A DNA stretch of 14,768 nt. Origin: Thermoplasmata archaeon (GTDB lineage Archaea > Thermoplasmatota > Thermoplasmata > Lutacidiplasmatales > UBA184). The stretch lies in contig JASHVA010000053.1 of assembly GCA_030039715.1 (NCBI GenBank), forward strand, positions 1 to 14,768, written 5' to 3'. The position numbers were made by a program, and so were the translations under genes. Shown one piece after another: positions 1 through 7,993 of the stretch. Below the pieces are notes generated by a model. That model had not been told where the DNA came from. It made no database searches and saw only the letters and a program-made list of their open reading frames with translations. The first letter of the stretch is position 1; every line of letters begins with the position of its first letter.

Positions 1-193
1 GGGAGTTCACCGCGGCGGGGGCAGGCGCCGGGGCCGCGGCCGGGGCCGGCGCGGCGGGCGTCGCGACCGGAGCGGGTGCCGCGGTCGCCGGAGATGCCGT
101 CAAAGGCGCCCCACACTGCTTGCAGAAGCGCGCGCCCGGTTGCGCCGGGGCGCCGCAGCGGGGACAGACGACCGTCGCCGTGGCCGCCGCCAT
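1..193 (-). CDS. Zinc-ribbon protein with Ala/Pro linker (C-terminus outside window)
   Basis: The reading frame starts at ATG 193-191 on the minus strand and stays open to the window edge, so the C-terminal part is missing. Residues 10-27 hold a compact zinc ribbon of the form CPRCG...FCKQCG, that is two Cys-x2-Cys knuckles, which would bind one zinc ion. From about residue 31 the chain becomes an Ala/Pro-rich, probably disordered linker. The start lies one base after the TGA of the membrane-protein gene at 195-746, and a GAGGAG ribosome-binding sequence lies about 8 bases upstream, so the two genes are probably one operon. The type is known from many archaeal 'zinc-ribbon plus membrane or FHA domain' proteins, but what follows the linker cannot be seen. 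The function is unknown. Confidence 0.75.
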   Translation of the reverse strand, partial: MAAATATVVCPRCGAPAQPGARFCKQCGAPLTASPATAAPAPVATPAAPAPAAAPAPAPAAVNS

Positions 194-194
194 C

Positions 195-746
195 TCAGGG
201 GCTCCTCGGCGGGGTGGTCGGCGAGGTCGGCGGCGGAGCCGGCGCGGTCGCGGGCACGCTCGGAGAGTTCGCCGCCGCGTAGGAGAACGCGGAGGGCGCG
301 GGTCGCTCCCGCCACTGCTCGCGGACGGCCTCGCGCGCGGCGGTCGACTGCACGGCGCGCAGGCGCCAGCCGATGAGCGCGATCGAGACGCCGAGCGCGA
401 TCGCGGTCAGGAGAAGGCCGATCAGCTGCCAGTCGCCGAGCGAGATCCCGTACGACGGGGCGAGCCCGATGGTGAGGAAGAGGACCGCGAACCCCATCCC
501 GAAGAACCCCCAGGCGAGCGACCGCTGCGCGGTCGGTTCCCGGGAGAACGACTCCGCGAGGTAGCTCACGATCGCGAAGATGAGCGCGAGGATGCCGATC
601 CACACGAGCCCGTAGAAGTGCTGGCTCGCCGGGAACGCGAGGTAGATCAGGTAGAACAGGATCGCCGCGACCACGACGAAGATCGCGGTCAGAACGACCC
701 CGCTCCAGCCGGTCGGCTTGGGGGCGGTCGGGGAAGCGCTCGCCAT
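195..746 (-). CDS. Small integral membrane protein with four predicted helices
   Basis: The 183-residue protein has four strongly hydrophobic segments at about residues 15-38, 44-63, 77-97 and 105-128. They are joined by short loops, and a hydrophilic tail from about residue 130 ends in a Pro/Ser/Thr-rich stretch. The N-terminus (MASASPTAPKPTG) is short and lacks a cleavable signal peptide. I do not recognise the family. Four helices and no charged residues inside them suggest a structural or regulatory membrane protein rather than a transporter, but that is inference. The ATG start is supported by a TATA-like box 32 bases upstream. The gene is followed after one base by the zinc-ribbon gene, with which it is probably co-transcribed. 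Confidence 0.8.
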   Translation of the reverse strand: MASASPTAPKPTGWSGVVLTAIFVVVAAILFYLIYLAFPASQHFYGLVWIGILALIFAIVSYLAESFSREPTAQRSLAWGFFGMGFAVLFLTIGLAPSYGISLGDWQLIGLLLTAIALGVSIALIGWRLRAVQSTAAREAVREQWRERPAPSAFSYAAANSPSVPATAPAPPPTSPTTPPRSP

Positions 747-775
747 CGAAGACTCGGCTGAAAAGGCACCCCCGA

Positions 776-784
776 GTATTTGAG
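776..784 (-). promoter_or_regulatory. TATA-like box upstream of the membrane-protein gene
   Basis: On the minus strand the sequence CTCAAATAC forms the only AT-rich island between the end of the TPR gene and ATG 746. Its centre is about 32 bases from the start codon, compatible with archaeal initiation and a leader of a few bases. It suggests that the membrane and zinc-ribbon genes have their own promoter and are not only read from the TPR gene. Confidence 0.4.
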
Positions 785-806
785 GGTAAGTGGGTCGACC
801 GGGCGC

Positions 807-3800
807 TCAGAGCCGCGGCTCGTCGTCGGACTTGTCGCGCTTCGGCTTCACGACCGGTGCGGCCGGCGGGGCCGGAGGCTCAGGGACTTTCGGCGCCGCC
901 GGCTTGGCCTCGGACCCGGGGGCGGCCGCAGCGGGCGCGTGTCCGGCCGAAGCGGCGCCTCCGGGCTCCCTGCGAGGAGCCGCGGCCGGCGCCGGCTTCT
1001 TCTCAGATCCCGCGCGGGGCGGAGCCGAGGCCGCGGGCCGTTTGGCGCCGCCCTCCGCTTTCGCGGCGGCGGGCTTCGAGCGCTGGAACACGCCGCGGAG
1101 ACCCCCGCCGGAGCCCGAAGGTTTGCCGCCCGTCGACTGCACGACCGCGCCGGGGGCGGCCCGCGTGTTGTCCGTCGAGATCGGGAGCCCGCACTTCGGG
1201 CACTTCGGGAACGAGCCGATGCAGTGCTGGCAGAGCGGCGCTCCGCAGGAGTGGAGCGCGGAGGCGATGCCGCCGCATCCGACGCACCGGGGGGCCGAGC
1301 CCGACGTGGCCGCTCCGCCGGTCGGGTGAGGTGCCGGCGCGGCGTGCGACCCCGGCGACGGAGCCTCGGTCGCGGAGACGGCGGTGACCGACCCCGATCC
1401 GGCGGAGGCCGCGGGGACGTTCTCGGGCGCGAAGTACGTGTCGCCGGTCGCGGGGAGGACGGGGCTGCTCTCGGTCGACTCGTCGACGCGGAACTCGGGC
1501 GAGTAGGCGCCGAGGTCGAGCGACGGGAGCGGAGCGTGGACCGCCGAGCCGGCCTCTTCGACCACCTTGATGAGCCGTGCCTTGTAAATCCCGACCCGGA
1601 GGTTCCGCACGAGCTGGAAGAGGGTCCGCTGCTCCGCCGGAAGGAGGAGCGCCTTCCGCGCCAGCTCCTCCACGTCGGGGGTGAGCTTGAGGTTCTCCGG
1701 CCGCAGGTCGGCCTCGAGCACGGCCTTGAGGTAGCCGAAGAGGCGCTGGATCTGCTCGAGGGAGTAGTTCGCCGGCGCAAGGACCGCGACGTCGGCCATC
1801 GTGAAGCCACGGCGCTCGATGCCGGGCGGTCGTCGCTCGAGCGCCTGGGTCACGAGATGGTACGACGCGCTCTCGAGGTCGTGGACCTCGGCCTCCTCGA
1901 TCCGGTCGAGCTTGAGGTCCGGGGGACGGCTGATCGCCGAGAGGACCGGCTCGAGGAACTCGTAGGGGACGTGCAGCGTCACGAAGAGGTCGTTCTTCGC
2001 GACCGTGCGGTTCAGCTTCGCCTCGAGGAGGAGCGCCTCGCGCCCGTACCGCTGGATCTCCACGTCGCGGGTCTTCTGCAGCGCGAGCTTCTTCCCGTCC
2101 TTCGCCGGCCCGAAGTCCGAGTCGAGGGCGAGCGCGCGCTCGAAGCTCGTCTGCGCATCGCGCGGGCGCGACGTCGCGAGGAGTGCGAGCCCCCGGCTCG
2201 TCCACGCCTGCTTGTTGGCCGGGTCGGCCTCGGTCGCCCGCTCGTAGAACGCGAGCGCCTCGTTCGGGTGGTTGAGGCGCTCGGCGACGAAACCGGCGCG
2301 GAGCAGGACGTCGACCGCCGCCGGGTTGAGGCTGAGGGCGTGGGCGAAGGCGTTCGCGGCCTCGGGCCATGCCTGACGGGCGACCCCGAGCTCGCCCCAG
2401 CGGACCCAGAGCGGGACGCTCTTCGGAAGGACCTCGACCCCCTTCTTCAGCGCGTCCGCCGCGAGGTCGAGATGCCCGAGGCCGCTCTCGGCCTCGGCGA
2501 GCAGGAGGTAGAGCGACTCCTGCGGTGGGACCTGCGGGATCGACTGGCGGAGGAGCTCGAGCGCGTCGGCATGCCGCCCTTCGTCGAGCAACGAGCGGGC
2601 GGTCCCGGCGATCGCGAGCGGCGAGCGAGGCTCGCGCTGCCGGACCTCGTCGTACACGGCCCGCGCCTCGGCCGGGCGCTCGAGCGCGCCCAGCACCTCC
2701 GCGCGGAGGAGGAGCGCGGCGACGTTCGCCGGCGCCCCGTTCGGCGACGCCTTCAGTCCTTCGTCCAACACCTCGAGCGCGAGGTCGGGCCGCCCGGAGC
2801 TCAGGCGCAGCCGGGCGCGGCGGATCGCGATCTCGACGCGGTAGACGGGGTCGATCTCGGCCGCCCGTTCGTACGAGCGGTTCGCTTCCTCGGCGAGGCC
2901 GAGGCCGGCGGCGAGGTCCCCGCGCTCGAGGAAGAGCGTCGCGTCCTGTCCCTCGGGCGCGCTGGTCGCGAGAAGCTTCGAGAGCGTCTCGAACGCCTCC
3001 TTCCGCTCCCCGGCGTCGCGGTGGAGACGGTACTTCTCGAGGAGCGCCGGCCCGTTCTCGGGCTCGAGAAGGAGGATCGCGGTCAACGAGTAGAGGAGCT
3101 CGGACGGGCGGCCGAGGGCGCGCCAGGCGTCGCCCCGCGCCTTCCAAGCGGCGAGCTCGTTCGGGTCCTCCTTCAGGAGCTGGTCCGCGAGGGTCACCAC
3201 CTCGGGATACTGGCCGGCGAGCAGCAGCGTCTCGGCGAGCGCGAGTCGCCCGTGCCGGTTCTTCGGGTCGATCTCGAGGCCCCGCCGGTAGTACGATATC
3301 GCGTCGGGGTACGCCCCCTGGGCGCGGAGCGCCTCCGCGACCTCGAAGTAGGCGTGCGGGTCGCCGGACATACCCTGGACGGCGGCCTGGAGGACGGTGA
3401 GCGCCTCGGGGCGGCGGCCGAGCTGCAGCAATAGCTGGCCCTTCTTGCGAAGGAACATCGGATTGTTCGGCTCGCGCTGCAGAAGGAGCTCGAGCAGCTG
3501 CAGCGCCCGCGCCTCCTGGTTCATGTGCGCGAGGACCTCGACCGCCCCCCAGAAGAGGTCGGCGTCCTCGAGGCCGCCGGCGATGGCGCGGGCGTAGGCC
3601 TCGGTCGCCTCGCGGTTGCGGCCGGTCTCGCGCAGCGAGTGGCCGAGTTCCTTCAGGACGTCGTTGCGCGCTCGGTTCGGCTCGCGGTCGAGGAACGACT
3701 GGTAGGCGCGCACGGCCCGGTCGTAGTCGCTGACGAGCCGGGAGGCGCGGGCGATCCCGAGCTCGCTCACGGGGGCGGCGTCGGGGTCGGTGGAGGCCCG

Positions 3801-5369
3801 CTCGTAGGCGACGAGCGCGAGCCGCGCCGCCTGGTCCCGTTCGTGCGAGCCCTCCGGGCGTTCGTAGGCGAGCGCGAGATAGAGGTTGCCGCGCTCGATG
3901 GCGACGTCGGTGCGCGTCGGGTCGAGCCGGAAGAGTTCGTCCAGAACGGGCGCGAGCTGCGTCGGGTCGTTCGTCTTCGCAACGACCTCCTTCTTCTCGA
4001 GCAGGTACGGCAGCTCGCCGGGATGCCCGGCGAGCAGCTTGTCGTAGGCGGCGAGCGCGCCCGCCGTGTCGCCGCCCGCCGCGAGCGAGCGGGCGAGTTC
4101 GACCTGCGCGCCGACGTCCGACGACTCCTCGGCGAGCACCGCCTCGGCGAACTCCTTCACGAGATCCTCGCGGCCCGCGCTGCGGGCGAGCTCGAGCGCC
4201 TTCCGCAGGTCGCCGACCGCGTGCGGGTTCGCGCGACGCAGCGAGCGGTACGCCTCGAGCGCGGCGTCGGTGTGGTCCTGGGCGAGCTCCAGTTCCGCGA
4301 TCCCCCGCATCGCCTCGAGATGGTCCGGCTGGACCTCGAGGAGCGCGCGGCACGTCGCGAGGGCGACGTCGACGCGGTCGAGCCGGAGCGCGAGGTCCCG
4401 GAGTTCCGTGAGGTTCTGCAGGTTCCGGGGGTCGACCTCGCGCAGGCGCTGGCGCGCCGCGACCGCGAGGTCGGGGGCGTCGTGCTCGAGCGCGCGGGCG
4501 ATCTCCTCGAGCGCGGCCGCGTCCGGGGCCGCGGTCCCCTCCACGATCCCCTTGGCGATCGGAACCGCCTCGGGTCCCCGGTCGAGCCGGAAGAGCGCCC
4601 GGGCGTGGAGCACGTGGGCGCGCGGGTCGTCCGGAGCGACGGCGTGCACGCGCTCGAGCGCGTCGAGCGCCTCGGGGAGCCGGCCGAGCGCTGCGAGCAG
4701 GTCGGCTCGCGCGAGGAGCAGCTCGACGTCGTCCGGCGTCGCCTTCAGGAGCTCCTCGCAGGCGGCGAGCGCCGGGAGCTCGCCGCCCTGCGCCCGGGCC
4801 AGCTCGAGCTTCATCCGGAGCGCGCGGTGGCTCTCGGGAACGAGCTTCAACGCCTTATCGACGTACTGCGTCGACGTCGCGTCGAGCTGCTGGGCCCGGA
4901 GGTAGGCGTCCGCGGCCTCCGACGTCTGACCGAGCAGCTTCAGCGCGTCGCCGCGCGTCGCCCAGAGCCCCTTGTCGTGCGGATTCCCCTCGATCGCCTT
5001 CTCGGTGAGCGCGACGACCTCCTCGAGGTCCTGGTTCTACGCGAGGAGGATCAGCGCCTTGTGATGGAGGAGCGCGGACGCCCCCGGCGCGAACTGGAGC
5101 CCGAGGTCCACGGCCCGACGCGCGAACTCGGGCTGGGAGGCCCGATAGAACGCCATCGCCGATTCGTCGAGCCACGGAGCGATCTCCGTGCCGGCGTCCG
5201 CGAGGTCCTTCTCGTGGGACTCGACGGACGCGAGGAACGCTTTGAGCGCGCTCGTGTACTGCCCGCGGTCCGGAGCGCTCTCCGCGTCCTGGGCCGTGCG
5301 GTACCGCCGGCGCACTTCGTCGAGGGCGCTCGTTCCCGGGGGGCTGGATGCTACGCTCGCCGCCGCCAT
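807..5369 (-). CDS. Giant TPR-repeat protein with C-terminal zinc domain, interrupted by one in-frame TAG
   Basis: Read with the TAG at 5037-5039 as an amino acid, this is one frame of 1520 residues. Residues from about 30 to 1095 are almost continuous tetratricopeptide repeats (34-residue units with the A-x3-L-G-x2-EA / A-x3-P pattern), expected to form a long protein-binding superhelix. About 1095-1330 is a helical region I do not recognise. About 1360-1400 is a cysteine-rich zinc domain of the form CVGC...SCG..LCQHC...CPKCG, like treble-clef or B-box/RING-type modules. The last ~120 residues are Ala/Pro/Lys-rich and probably disordered. Under the standard code the frame splits into a 110-residue N-terminal piece and a C-terminal ORF whose first start-like codon is TTG 4850, which would cut off one and a half TPR units. 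A strong TATA box lies 32 bases before ATG 5369. The likely role is a scaffold; the partner is unknown. Long antisense frames over this gene are composition artefacts. Confidence 0.8.
5037..5039 (-). other. In-frame TAG (amber) codon inside a TPR repeat
   Basis: On the minus strand the codons read CTC GCG TAG AAC CAG. The TAG is codon 111 and falls at the turn between helix A and helix B of a repeat. With any residue placed there, the repeat keeps its normal 34-residue spacing from LLHHKALILLA to AIEGNP. No frameshift is needed. Pyrrolysine insertion, other readthrough, a recent nonsense mutation or a base-call error all fit. Confidence 0.85.
5037..5369 (-). CDS. N-terminal segment of the TPR protein as a standard-code ORF (110 aa)
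   Basis: If TAG is a true stop, this is all that would be made from the promoter-proximal start. It has a short low-complexity N-terminus, then helices of TPR type (for example EFARRAVDLGLQFAPGASAL), and ends in the middle of a repeat after LHHKALILLA. The 62 codons between the TAG and TTG 4850 continue the TPR pattern without loss of register (NQDLEEVVALTEKAIEGNP and so on). The fragment is therefore better seen as the start of the 1520-residue protein than as a separate gene. The ATG at 5369-5367 is the only sensible start below the TATA box. Confidence 0.55.
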   Translation of the reverse strand: MAAASVASSPPGTSALDEVRRRYRTAQDAESAPDRGQYTSALKAFLASVESHEKDLADAGTEIAPWLDESAMAFYRASQPEFARRAVDLGLQFAPGASALLHHKALILLA

Positions 5370-5397
5370 CGGCTCCCGTTCGATGAACTTCCCCGAT

Positions 5398-5405
5398 TAA
5401 ATATA
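5398..5405 (-). promoter_or_regulatory. TATA box of the TPR gene
   Basis: The minus strand reads TATATTTA, the clearest archaeal TATA box in the window, within a region of otherwise very high GC. Its centre is about 32 bases before ATG 5369, predicting a start site around 5376 and a leader of about 7 bases. Confidence 0.65.
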
Positions 5406-5457
5406 GGACCTTCAGTGGCCGCGCTCGGCCCGGCGCGCTCCCCGCCGCGCCGGCCCG

Positions 5458-5464
5458 CTTATCC
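5458..5464 (+). promoter_or_regulatory. TATA-like box of the HD phosphohydrolase gene
   Basis: CTTATCC is centred 26 bases before GTG 5487, the spacing expected for a leaderless archaeal transcript. It is about 55 bases from the divergent TATA box of the TPR gene, so the 117-base gap between the two genes is a divergent promoter region. The box is weak by itself; the spacing is the main support. Confidence 0.4.
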
Positions 5465-5486
5465 GTGCGCTCGACTCGGGAGCCCC

Positions 5487-6740
5487 GTGAGGAGAAGATC
5501 CGGGCCGTCCCGACCCCGGAAGGCGATCTTCGACCCCGTGCACGGGCCGATCGCGCTCGACCCGCTCGCCCTCGACCTGATCGGCACCCCCGAGTTCCAG
5601 CGCCTTTGGGGGATCCGGCAGACCGGCTTCGCGCACCTCGTCTTTCCCGGTGCGAATCACACCCGGCTCGAGCATTCCCTCGGCACGTACTGGGTCGCCG
5701 GACGGTTCGCCGAGCACCTGGGGCTCGACCCGGACTCCGCGCGAGCGGTGACGACCGGGGCGCTCCTCCACGACCTCGGCCATGGCCCGTTCTCCCACAC
5801 GCTCGACGGCGCGATGCGCGAGGTGCTGGGTCACGGACACGAAACGGAGTCGCGGGCGCGGATCCTCGGCCGGGCGCCAGGCGATCCCACGATCCCGTCG
5901 ATCCTTCGACGGCACGGCGTCGACCCGGGCGACGTGGCGACCCTGGTCGATCCCGGCCCTCGCCGACGACCGTCGGGGCTCGGCCGCATCCTCCATGGCG
6001 CGATCGACGCCGACCGCGTCGACTACCTCCAGCGCGATGCGCACTACACCGGGGTCGCCCACGGCGCGATCGACGCGGTTCGCCTGCTCGACACCGTGCG
6101 CGTCGCCTCGAACCGCATCGTCTTCGCCGAGAAGGGGCGGAGCGCGGTGGAAGGGTTCCTCGTCGGTCGCGCGCTGATGTACTCGACGGTCTACTTCCAC
6201 AAGACCGTCCGCGCGGCCGAAGTGATGGCCCAGGCGGCCGTGGAGCGGCAGCCCGGGTTTCCCGAGAGCGCCCGCCCGCAGTTCGGCTGGTCGGACGGCG
6301 AACTGCTCGTCCGGCTCGGGGAGGCAGGGGGCCTTCCGGCGGCCCTCGTGCGTGGTCTCACGACCCGGCGGCTGTACAAGCGGGCGTTCGGCTGGCGGGA
6401 GGTCACGCCCCGGGCCCGACGGCGCTGGCTCCGGCTCGCGGCCGAGCCGTCCGAGCGTCGCGCGCTCGAGGACCGGCTCGCCGAGCGCCTCGCCGCGCCC
6501 GCCGGGTCGATCCTCCTCGACCTCTCCGGTGTGGAGGTCCGCGGGGATCCCGCCGAGGACTGGGCCGAGGTCGGGATCGACTCGGGCGGACGCGTGAGCT
6601 ATCCGTTCCGGGGCCCGGGTCCTTGGGAGGCGCTCGTCCACCGTCCGCCCGCGGACTGGCCGGTCAGCGTCTACGTCGCGCCCCGCTGGCGCGTCGCCGC
6701 GGCGCGGCTCTTCGCGCGGGACCCTTCGGCGTGGCCTTGA
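5487..6740 (+). CDS. HD-domain phosphohydrolase, SAMHD1/dNTPase-like
   Basis: The protein has 417 residues from GTG 5487. Around residues 50-190 it carries the metal-binding pattern of the HD superfamily: HTRLEHSLG (His63), LLHDLGHGPFSH (His95-Asp96) and IDADRVDYLQRDAHYTG (Asp174 or Asp176). This three-part arrangement, with GPFSH and the YLxRD-x2-YTG motif, is that of the dGTPase/SAMHD1 branch, whose members hydrolyse dNTPs to nucleoside and triphosphate; related archaeal proteins are mostly unassigned. The remaining 220 residues are a helical region and a C-terminal alpha/beta part. The frame is open far upstream, but that part is antisense to the TPR gene. GTG 5487 is chosen because homology starts just after it (KAIFDPVHGPIALD) and a TATA-like box lies 26 bases upstream. 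The 3' end overlaps the EVE gene by 77 bases. Confidence 0.88.
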   Translation: MRRRSGPSRPRKAIFDPVHGPIALDPLALDLIGTPEFQRLWGIRQTGFAHLVFPGANHTRLEHSLGTYWVAGRFAEHLGLDPDSARAVTTGALLHDLGHGPFSHTLDGAMREVLGHGHETESRARILGRAPGDPTIPSILRRHGVDPGDVATLVDPGPRRRPSGLGRILHGAIDADRVDYLQRDAHYTGVAHGAIDAVRLLDTVRVASNRIVFAEKGRSAVEGFLVGRALMYSTVYFHKTVRAAEVMAQAAVERQPGFPESARPQFGWSDGELLVRLGEAGGLPAALVRGLTTRRLYKRAFGWREVTPRARRRWLRLAAEPSERRALEDRLAERLAAPAGSILLDLSGVEVRGDPAEDWAEVGIDSGGRVSYPFRGPGPWEALVHRPPADWPVSVYVAPRWRVAAARLFARDPSAWP

Positions 6741-7155
6741 GGCCGCCGGGGGCGTCGTCCTCGTGCCCGAGCAAGCTCCGCCACTCGGCGTCCGCGATCG
6801 GCATCACGCTCAGTCGTCCGAACTTGAGGAGCGGGCTGGCGGCGAGCGACGGGTCCGCGCGCAGCGTGGCGAGCGGGACGCGCGTCCGGAGCGGGCGAAC
6901 GGCCGCGATGTCGACGAGCCACGATCCCCGGTCGTCGCGGGGATCGGCGCGCGGGAGGGACGTCACGCGCCCGAGCCCGACGAGCGCCCGCTCCGCGCCG
7001 GTATGGTAGATGAGGAGCTCGTCGCCCGGCCGCATCTGTCGCAGGTTCCGTAGCGCGAGCGCGTTGTGGACCCCGTTCCACTCGGTCGAGCCGTCGCGCT
7101 CGAGGTCGTCGTAGGAGTAGCTCTCCGGGTCCGACTTCACGAGCCAGCGCGCCAC
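6664..7155 (-). CDS. EVE-domain protein (THYN1-like)
   Basis: The 163-residue protein begins with the EVE signature WLVKSDPESYSYDDL and continues with WNGVHNALALRNLRQM (residues 26-41) and GDELLIYHTG (44-53), followed by GLGRV. EVE domains share the PUA-like fold and, in characterised cases, bind modified bases in DNA or RNA; they are often found near restriction or nucleotide-related genes. The core ends near residue 130. The rest is a basic Arg/Ala/Pro tail encoded over the 3' end of the HD gene, so it may be an extension gained by loss of the original stop. GTG 7155 is the start because the domain begins at residue 4 and a TATA-like box lies about 24 bases upstream. The exact ligand is unknown. 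Confidence 0.87.
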   Translation of the reverse strand: MARWLVKSDPESYSYDDLERDGSTEWNGVHNALALRNLRQMRPGDELLIYHTGAERALVGLGRVTSLPRADPRDDRGSWLVDIAAVRPLRTRVPLATLRADPSLAASPLLKFGRLSVMPIADAEWRSLLGHEDDAPGGLKATPKGPARRAAPRRRASGARRRR

Positions 7156-7175
7156 GGGCGTCCGAGCCGTCGGGG

Positions 7176-7182
7176 AACTAAG
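7176..7182 (-). promoter_or_regulatory. TATA-like box of the EVE gene
   Basis: CTTAGTT on the minus strand is centred about 24 bases before GTG 7155. It is the only AT-rich patch in the 49-base gap after the KaiC-like gene, suggesting that the EVE gene has its own leaderless transcript. Confidence 0.4.
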
Positions 7183-7204
7183 CCTCTCCGCCGCGCCCGG
7201 GCGC

Positions 7205-7993
7205 TCAGCCGAGCACGATCCCTTGCGGCGTGATCGCGAACGGCCGGCGCTCGGGGTCGTGGGCAGCCCCCCGCATCCGGACGATCTTGATCTGCCGAAC
7301 CGACCGGTCCCCGATCCACTTGCGCGTGAGGAGGATCTCCCCCCGCGTCAGCACCTCTTCGGGCGTGAGGAGGCCGGGGCTGCTGGGCGTCGCGGTGATC
7401 AACGCGGTGACGTTCTGCTCGGAGAGGAACCGCAGGAGCGACTGGATCTCGGTCCGCTCCGCTTGGACGTCCGCCGACGCCTTCACGGCGAATCGTCGGA
7501 CCGAGGTGATCGAGTCGACGACGACCCGGCGGAACGGCACGTCCGCCATCTGTTGGCGGAGCTTGAGATAGATCGACTGGATCGAGATCTCCTCGATGTC
7601 GGCGGACGAGCGCTTCTCGGGCGTGGCGAGGTCGCGCATCGACTTCAGGTCCGACATGGTTCGGATCTCCTGGACGGCGGCCGTGCGCTTGATCGCCCGC
7701 GTGCCGGGGTTCGCGTCGAGCGTCTTCACGGCGTTCAGGTCCCAACCGAACGACCGGACGTTCTCCACGATCTCGTTCGGAGGCTCGTCCACCGCGACGA
7801 GGAGGACCTCCTCTCCGAGCCGGAGGCCTTCGAGCAGGAAGGTGAGACCGAGCAGCGTCTTTCCGCTGCCGGTCGCGCCGGTCACCAGATACGGGCGCCC
7901 GGCGATCAGGCCGCCTCCGAGCATCCGGTCGAGACCCGGGATTCCCGTCGTCACGCGCTGCTGGACCGACGGCGGCGGGGCCGGTGTCGTCAT
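7205..7993 (-). CDS. KaiC-like RecA-superfamily ATPase, single domain
   Basis: The protein has 262 residues. It opens with the KaiC-type entry RVTTGIPGLDRMLGGGLIAGRPYLVTG, then Walker A GATGSGKT at 39-46, the acidic pair region VDEPPNEI at 68-75, a Walker B strand RVVVDS at 156-161, and a late KIVRMRGAAHD motif that corresponds to the K-x-RG-x2-HD of the family. This is one complete KaiC domain; circadian KaiC has two. Archaeal single-domain homologues bind and hydrolyse ATP and are linked to signalling, but most have no known target. The ATG overlaps the TGA of the upstream KaiC-like gene as ATGA, with GGAGG four bases before it, so translation is very likely coupled. The acidic pair is D-E rather than E-E; I would not infer inactivity from that. 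Confidence 0.9.
   Translation of the reverse strand: MTTPAPPPSVQQRVTTGIPGLDRMLGGGLIAGRPYLVTGATGSGKTLLGLTFLLEGLRLGEEVLLVAVDEPPNEIVENVRSFGWDLNAVKTLDANPGTRAIKRTAAVQEIRTMSDLKSMRDLATPEKRSSADIEEISIQSIYLKLRQQMADVPFRRVVVDSITSVRRFAVKASADVQAERTEIQSLLRFLSEQNVTALITATPSSPGLLTPEEVLTRGEILLTRKWIGDRSVRQIKIVRMRGAAHDPERRPFAITPQGIVLG

Noticed and set aside
780..5486. Very long plus-strand open frames antisense to the TPR gene (884 codons, and the upstream part of a 1071-codon frame)
   Set aside because: They are rich in Arg/Glu/Leu/Val without any domain and mirror the TPR codons. The HD protein homology begins only at about 5490, so the upstream part is a composition shadow.
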